A stretch of 47,587 nucleotides of DNA, taken from the NCBI GenBank assembly GCA_046050465.1, contig JBJOPS010000025.1:1-47587 (forward strand), written 5' to 3'. Under the pieces are notes generated by a model, which was not told the origin of the DNA, searched no databases, and saw nothing but the letters and a program-made list of their open reading frames with translations. Below are positions 42,949 through 47,587 of the stretch, piece by piece. The DNA is from Egaibacter sp046050465 (lineage in GTDB: Bacteria > Pseudomonadota > Gammaproteobacteria > Burkholderiales > Burkholderiaceae_C). Numbering within the stretch: the first letter of the stretch is position 1; every line of letters starts with the position of its first letter. Made by a program: the position numbers and the translations under genes.

Positions 42949-44421
42949 TCACACCGGACTATCGATACGGATCCAGGTAGTCTTGGTTTCTGTGTACTTG
43001 TCAAAGGCATGCAGAGATTTGTCTCGGCCAACGCCGCTTTGTTTGAATCCACCAAAGGGTACAGTGATGTCATCTTCATCATATTGGTTGACATGCACCG
43101 TACCAGCACGCAAAGCGCGTGCAACACCATGGGCCTTGTTCAAGTCTCGAGTCCAGACTCCCGCCTGCAAACCATATATGGTTTGATTGGCTTGACGCAC
43201 AACGTCAGCCGTATCTGTGAATGACAACACTGACAACACAGGCCCAAAGATTTCCTCCCTGGCAATTGTCATGTCGTTTCGAACCTCATCAAAAATGGTG
43301 GGCTGAACGTAAACCCCCCCTGTCTCCCTCATAGTCTGTTCCCCGCCCGCGAGGATCTTCGCGCCCTCGGACTTGCCACTCTCTATATAACGCAATACGG
43401 TGTCCATTTGGACCTTGTCGACCAGCGCCCCCATCACTGTCCCTTTGTCCAGTGGGTTGCCGGGAGCAAAGTCAGGCACAAGCGCCAGTGCTTTCTCAAG
43501 AAACCGGTCTTTGATGCTCGCCTCGACAAACAATCGCGACGGCGCGTTGCAACTCTCTCCTTGGTTAAAGAAGATGCTACCCACTGCGGTCTGCACAGCC
43601 TTGTCCAGATCGGGACAATCCGCAAATACGATATTTGGCGACTTCCCGCCCAGCTCTGTCCAGGCGCGCTTCAGATTGCTCTGGCCCGCCATTACGTGGA
43701 TCTGCTTGCCAACGCGCGTCGAGCCGGTAAAGGCAATACAGTCCACGTCCATGTGCAAAGCCAAAGGGGACCCAGCCTCGGATCCATAACCGGGTACCAC
43801 GTTAAAGACGCCCGCCGGGATACCGGCCTGCAAAGCCAAGTCTGCCATTCTCAAAGCTGTTAATGGAGACTTCTCACTCGGCTTCAGTACCACAGAGTTA
43901 CCTGCAGCCAGCGCTGGAGCGATCTTCCAGGATGCCATGACCATCGGATAGTTCCAAGGAACAATCACGCCCACCACACCCACAGGCTCTCTCGTTATAA
44001 GTGCAAGGGCATATCTGGACGTGGGTGCAATCTCATCATAGACCTTGTCTATAGCTTCCCCATACCAGCGGATGCAATTAGAAGCGCTGGTGAGATCGAC
44101 CGACCTTGCATACTTGACTGGCTTTCCCATATCAAGCGTTTCGGTCATGGCCAACTCGTCTGCGTGCGCCAGCAACAGGTCCGCGAACTTGATCATGATG
44201 CGCTTGCGCTGCGCTGGTGCCAAGCCGCTCCAGCGACGATCTTCAAAAGCTGCACGCGCAGCGGAAACCGCAGCGTCTATATCTGCCTCGCTGCTTCGGG
44301 CGACCTGTGCCAGTATCCTGCCATCTACTGGAGAAATACAATCAAAACTCTGCCCGCTGCGCGCGGCCACACGCTCTCCGTTGATGACGGCCCGTCCGTC
44401 AAGTCTCATCTCTGTTGTCAT
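42949..44421 (-). CDS. puuC: Aldehyde dehydrogenase, PuuC-like
   Basis: 490 residues from the ATG at 44421, with AGAGG 5 bases before it. Motifs: VIVPWNYPMVMASWKIAPAL, AFTGSTRVGKQIHVMAG, the glutamate in TELGGKSPNIVFADCPDLDK, the catalytic cysteine in NQGESCNAPSRLFVE, and the C-terminal PFGGFKQSGVGRDKSLHAFD. The sequence is closest to gamma-glutamyl-gamma-aminobutyraldehyde dehydrogenase, which oxidises the aldehyde made from putrescine. Downstream of the ABC transporter genes and upstream of gabT. Confidence 0.87.
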   Translation of the reverse strand: MTTEMRLDGRAVINGERVAARSGQSFDCISPVDGRILAQVARSSEADIDAAVSAARAAFEDRRWSGLAPAQRKRIMIKFADLLLAHADELAMTETLDMGKPVKYARSVDLTSASNCIRWYGEAIDKVYDEIAPTSRYALALITREPVGVVGVIVPWNYPMVMASWKIAPALAAGNSVVLKPSEKSPLTALRMADLALQAGIPAGVFNVVPGYGSEAGSPLALHMDVDCIAFTGSTRVGKQIHVMAGQSNLKRAWTELGGKSPNIVFADCPDLDKAVQTAVGSIFFNQGESCNAPSRLFVEASIKDRFLEKALALVPDFAPGNPLDKGTVMGALVDKVQMDTVLRYIESGKSEGAKILAGGEQTMRETGGVYVQPTIFDEVRNDMTIAREEIFGPVLSVLSFTDTADVVRQANQTIYGLQAGVWTRDLNKAHGVARALRAGTVHVNQYDEDDITVPFGGFKQSGVGRDKSLHAFDKYTETKTTWIRIDSPV

Positions 44422-44488
44422 GTTGTCCTCTTCTTGGTACATCGGCAGGAAGCGATTAGCGCTTCCGCCAACTGATTAATCACTTCGA

Positions 44489-45352
44489 TCAAGCGGAAGT
44501 GGCTATTGCAGCCAGTTCAGCTCGCGTAGCAGCTGCTATTTCGCGCTCTCGTCTTCGCGTTTGACGCGCGACCCACACGCTGTAGGTAATGATGACGATG
44601 GTCACGGCAGCAATCAGGAGAGTTGCAGCCGCGTAAATACTGGGATTGATACCACGCCGGGCGTAGCCGAAAATTACCTGAGGCAATGTATTCACGCCCG
44701 GACCCGACAGAAACTCGGAAATAACTACATCATCAAACGAGAGAGTGAAGGACAGTAAAAAAGCCGCCAAAATGCCCTGAAAAATATTTGGCAGTGTGAT
44801 GAGAAAAAACACCTCATGAGGTCGCGCTCCGAGGTCCATCGCAGCATCCTCAATAGAACGGTCCATATCCATCAAACGTGACTGAATGACCACCATACCA
44901 TAGGACATTCCCAGTAGCGTGTGGCCAAAAATGATCGTAAGAAGTCCCCGCTCAGGCCAGCCAAACGCATTTTGAGCACCGACCATCAAGAGCAAGAGCG
45001 ACAGACCTATCACCACCTCAGGCATCACCAATGGAGCATTAACCATACCGGAGAAGATGGTGCGGCCGGCGAAACGACGGTAACGAACCAGGACAAAGGC
45101 AGCAAAAGTGCCAAGCACGGCTGACAATACGCCAGTAACTGCCGCCACCTTCACCGAAAGCCAAAAGCCGTCGACGATCTTTGTGTCCCGCGTGAGCGCC
45201 TCGTACCAGCGCAGTGAGAAACCTGTGAAATTGGCATCCTGGCGCGTACTGTTGAAGCTAAAAATCACCATGAAAAGAAGTGGCAGGTACAGAAACAGAT
45301 ACACCAACGCAAGCCACGCTTTACCAAAGTGTTTCTCAAGTAGGGTTTTCAT
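44489..45352 (-). CDS. potI: Spermidine/putrescine ABC transporter permease (PotC/PotI-like)
   Basis: 287 residues with six membrane helices, from the ATG at 45352. First helix WLALVYLFLYLPLLFMVIFS, then FNSTRQDANFTGFSLRWYEA typical of the family. The coupling EAA loop is EDAAMDLGARPHEVFFLITL. The C-terminal tail is basic. It partners the other permease 11 bases upstream. The frame is open further up to 45631 but overlaps that gene and was not used. Confidence 0.92.
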   Translation of the reverse strand: MKTLLEKHFGKAWLALVYLFLYLPLLFMVIFSFNSTRQDANFTGFSLRWYEALTRDTKIVDGFWLSVKVAAVTGVLSAVLGTFAAFVLVRYRRFAGRTIFSGMVNAPLVMPEVVIGLSLLLLMVGAQNAFGWPERGLLTIIFGHTLLGMSYGMVVIQSRLMDMDRSIEDAAMDLGARPHEVFFLITLPNIFQGILAAFLLSFTLSFDDVVISEFLSGPGVNTLPQVIFGYARRGINPSIYAAATLLIAAVTIVIITYSVWVARQTRRREREIAAATRAELAAIATSA

Positions 45353-45363
45353 GATCTTCGCCC

Positions 45364-46278
45364 CTACTTTCTTGGCTCGGCTGCATCGCCGGTGAAGTGG
45401 TAGTAGATGGCTAGCGGGACGATGATCAAAGCGATCATCACGACGGCCAATGCGGTAGCACGTGGCCAGTTGTTGCTGGTAAACATTTCGTCCCAAACCA
45501 CTCGCCCGATCATGATATTTTCCGGTCCGCCAAGCAAAGAAGGAATCACGAACTCCCCCACGGCAGGTATGAACACCAGCATAAAACCAGCAATAATGCC
45601 CGCTTTGGAGAGCGGAACCGTGACCAGCCAAAACGCTTTAAATGGCGTCGTTCCGAGGTCGTAGGCGGCCTCCAGCAAACGAACGTCCATCTTTACCAGG
45701 TTTGCATAAAGCGGCAATACCATGAACGGGAGGTAGACGTAAGTCATTCCCACCAGCATGGACACGTTGGTGTACAGCATCTGGATCGGCTCGTTGGTGA
45801 TCCCCAGGCCCATAAGGATCTGGTTGAGAACGCCCTGATCGGCCAGGATTCCCTTCCATGCATAAACACGAAGCAAAAACGAGGTCCAAAATGGCAGCAT
45901 CACCATCATTAGGAGTGCCGGCCGCACACTGGCTGGCGAGCGTGCAATGAAATAGGCAAACGGGTAGCCAATCAGCAGGCAAAGCAGGGCAGTCCAAAAG
46001 GCGTACCAGATGGAGCGCAAGTAGGCCTCGATGTAGATCGTCCTAAAAAGAGGGCCGCCTTCGCTATCGCGAAAGATCGTCCAGTAATTCTCATATTTCA
46101 GACTAAGGATGCCCGTTTGGGGGTCCCAGATAGGCTTGAATGGGTTAATGCTCTCTCCCATGTCCACGAAGCTGATGTATAGCAGGATCAGGAAAGGCAG
46201 GAAGAAAAAGACGAAAAGCCAAGCGTAAGGAACTCCAATGACGAAGCGTTTGCCGGGTATGGGAAAGTGGGAGGCCAC
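45364..46278 (-). CDS. potH: Spermidine/putrescine ABC transporter permease (PotB/PotH-like)
   Basis: 304 residues, six membrane helices: PYAWLFVFFFLPFLILLYIS near the N-terminus, FWTALLCLLIGYPFAYFIAR, LLMMVMLPFWTSFLLRVYAW, and the EAA loop LLEAAYDLGTTPFKAFWLVT. Ends with GRVVWDEMFTSNNWPRATAL and a last helix. Inner-membrane subunit, 18 bases downstream of the ATPase gene. Confidence 0.93.
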   Translation of the reverse strand: MASHFPIPGKRFVIGVPYAWLFVFFFLPFLILLYISFVDMGESINPFKPIWDPQTGILSLKYENYWTIFRDSEGGPLFRTIYIEAYLRSIWYAFWTALLCLLIGYPFAYFIARSPASVRPALLMMVMLPFWTSFLLRVYAWKGILADQGVLNQILMGLGITNEPIQMLYTNVSMLVGMTYVYLPFMVLPLYANLVKMDVRLLEAAYDLGTTPFKAFWLVTVPLSKAGIIAGFMLVFIPAVGEFVIPSLLGGPENIMIGRVVWDEMFTSNNWPRATALAVVMIALIIVPLAIYYHFTGDAAEPRK

Positions 46279-46296
46279 TGTGATCTCCTTGGGCGG

Positions 46297-47400
46297 TCAG
46301 TCGCGCAACACCACACCAGCGCCGTCACCCCACCAGAAGAAGACTTCGTCTTCCCAAGTGATGCCCGAGAGGTCTTGACGTGAAGTGTTCGCCTCGGTGA
46401 TCTTGACCTTCATCCCATCACTGGCAACCACAATATAGGTGTTGTATGAGCCCAGGTAACCGATTTCCTTGACCCTGCCTTTGAACAGGTTGGGGCCAAC
46501 TGTGTCGGGAGCCTGCTTGCTGATCTCAATTTTTTCAGGACGAACGGCTATCGACACGGGCATATTAAGCGTCCCGCTGACCCCGTGGCCTACGTGAATC
46601 ACACCGATACCAGTCTCGGCAGCGCAGTGATCCGGCTCGTCGATGCTAAGTTTTCCGGCGAACAGGTTGACGTTGCCGATGAAGTCCGCCACAAAGCGAT
46701 TTTTGGGATGCTCGTAGATTTCTTCCGGTGTACCCACCTGCAGTACCCGACCTTTGCTCATGATTGCAATTCGGCTGGCCATGGTCATGGCCTCTTCCTG
46801 GTCATGGGTGACCATCACTACCGTAACGCCTACGCTTTCTATGATGTTCACAAGTTCGAATTGAGTCTGCTCACGCAACTTCTTATCAAGCGCGCCGAGT
46901 GGTTCATCCAGTAGAAGGAGTTTGGGCTTTTTGGCCAAACTGCGCGCCAGCGCCACGCGCTGCTGCTGACCACCTGAGAGTTGGTGAGGCTTACGCTTCG
47001 CGTAAGGGGTTAACTGAACCAGACCGAGCATCTCGTCAGTACGCTGTTTGACCTCTGATTTTGGCAACCCTTCCCGCTTGAGTCCAAACGCGACGTTTTC
47101 CCATATGTTGAGATGCGGGAACAGCGCGTAAGACTGAAACATCATATTGACCGGTCGCTCATAGGGCTGCATTCGTGCGACGTCCTGCCCACCCAGCAAA
47201 ATGCGGCCTGAAGTCGGCTTTTCAAAGCCGGCAAGCATGCGTAGCAAGGTCGACTTGCCACAGCCTGAACTACCCAGTAGCGCAAAGATCTCGCCTTTCC
47301 CAATGGAGAGGGAAACCTCGTCCACGGCCACGGCCTCATCAAAGCGCTTGACCAGTTTCTCGGTGACCAGGTAACCTTCCTTTGGACCAGCCTCTGCCAT
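46297..47400 (-). CDS. potG: Polyamine ABC transporter ATP-binding protein (PotA/PotG-like)
   Basis: 367 residues. Walker A GSSGCGKSTLLRMLAGFEKP, Q-loop region MMFQSYALFPHLNIWENVAF, signature LSGGQQQRVALARSLAKKPK, Walker B LLLLDEPLGALDKKLREQTQ, H-loop VMVTHDQEEAMTMA, then a C-terminal TOBE regulatory domain. It powers putrescine or spermidine import. First complete gene of the cluster; a substrate-binding protein gene (potF-like) is expected further upstream, beyond the window. Confidence 0.95.
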   Translation of the reverse strand: MAEAGPKEGYLVTEKLVKRFDEAVAVDEVSLSIGKGEIFALLGSSGCGKSTLLRMLAGFEKPTSGRILLGGQDVARMQPYERPVNMMFQSYALFPHLNIWENVAFGLKREGLPKSEVKQRTDEMLGLVQLTPYAKRKPHQLSGGQQQRVALARSLAKKPKLLLLDEPLGALDKKLREQTQFELVNIIESVGVTVVMVTHDQEEAMTMASRIAIMSKGRVLQVGTPEEIYEHPKNRFVADFIGNVNLFAGKLSIDEPDHCAAETGIGVIHVGHGVSGTLNMPVSIAVRPEKIEISKQAPDTVGPNLFKGRVKEIGYLGSYNTYIVVASDGMKVKITEANTSRQDLSGITWEDEVFFWWGDGAGVVLRD

Positions 47401-47430
47401 GGGTAAACCTCGTTGAGTTGAAAGTCAAAA

Positions 47431-47468
47431 ACAAAAAAGGCTGTTCATACGGAAAGTACAAACAGCCT
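47431..47468 (-). terminator. Terminator upstream of potG
   Basis: On the minus strand AGGCTGTT, a 15-base loop, AACAGCCT and TTTTT. It would end a gene lying beyond the window or limit read-through into potG. From 47469 to the right edge no gene can be assigned; all three minus frames are open but too short to judge. Confidence 0.75.
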
Positions 47469-47587
47469 AGGGATCATGTCCAAAAGTCAGTTTGAGAATG
47501 GTGCATAAACGAATATGTCCCGCCTGCCGAAACTCCAGCGCCAACTGCATCCAGTTTTGGCTGAATCCGGAGGCTTTTCGCCTGAAT

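Overview
The window looks like a chromosomal segment of a betaproteobacterium of the order Burkholderiales, most likely a Comamonadaceae member close to Rhodoferax or Polaromonas. The evidence is the protein sequences, the gene order thrS-infC-rpmI-rplT-pheS-pheT-ihfA-merR-tRNA-Pro, and two families of short palindromic repeats scattered between and inside genes. No rRNA, CRISPR array or complete prophage was seen.

Layout. 1-4.5 kb: glycine cleavage genes gcvT, gcvH and gcvP (cut by the left edge) and electron-transfer-flavoprotein:ubiquinone oxidoreductase, all on minus. 4.6-8.8 kb: an SDR oxidoreductase, an EamA transporter and an NlpC/P60 hydrolase on plus, then a Tat-exported transglutaminase-like protein and a TlpA-like thioredoxin on minus. 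8.9-11.7 kb: alaS with an unusual internal insertion. 12-16.6 kb: a FIST sensor overlapping a PAS-GGDEF-EAL protein, gabD and tRNA-Gly. 16.7-18.1 kb: scoAB CoA transferase. 18.2-22.7 kb: a TIGR03790-like protein, a lytic transglycosylase and an oxidoreductase-SelD fusion. 22.7-26.6 kb is an accessory island: a small ORF, a nucleotidyl cyclase-FHA protein, a dif-like Xer site directly followed by a gene of the DUF3653/VC1465 (XafT-like) family, tRNA-Asn, and a TumE-like toxin-antitoxin pair. 26.7-34.8 kb is the thrS to tRNA-Pro translation cluster. 35-37.6 kb is a toxin-antitoxin-GmrSD defence operon. 37.7-39.3 kb is aceA with a palindrome-rich upstream region, followed by an IS5-family (IS427-type) insertion. 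40.2-47.4 kb is a polyamine uptake and catabolism cluster: ABC transporter, aldehyde dehydrogenase, aminotransferase and a glutamine-synthetase-like ligase.

The strongest unexpected element is a complete transcription attenuator upstream of thrS. It has an 11-residue leader peptide with four Thr codons, a 1:2 stem over those codons, a competing 2:3 pairing and a 3:4 terminator with nine Ts that ends about 32 bases before the thrS ATG. Second is the dif-like site abutting the XafT-like frame, with an inverted 50-bp copy of that frame's 5' end 1.6 kb away next to selD. Third is a pattern of housekeeping genes (gcvT, alaS, the EamA gene) carrying in-frame insertions, some of them traceable to the dispersed repeats.

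How the parts work together: the thrS cluster couples translation initiation, ribosomal proteins and two tRNA synthetases with IHF. The polyamine cluster imports putrescine-like amines and probably oxidises them towards GABA and succinate; gabD elsewhere in the window could complete that route. scoAB and aceA serve ketone-body and acetate use.
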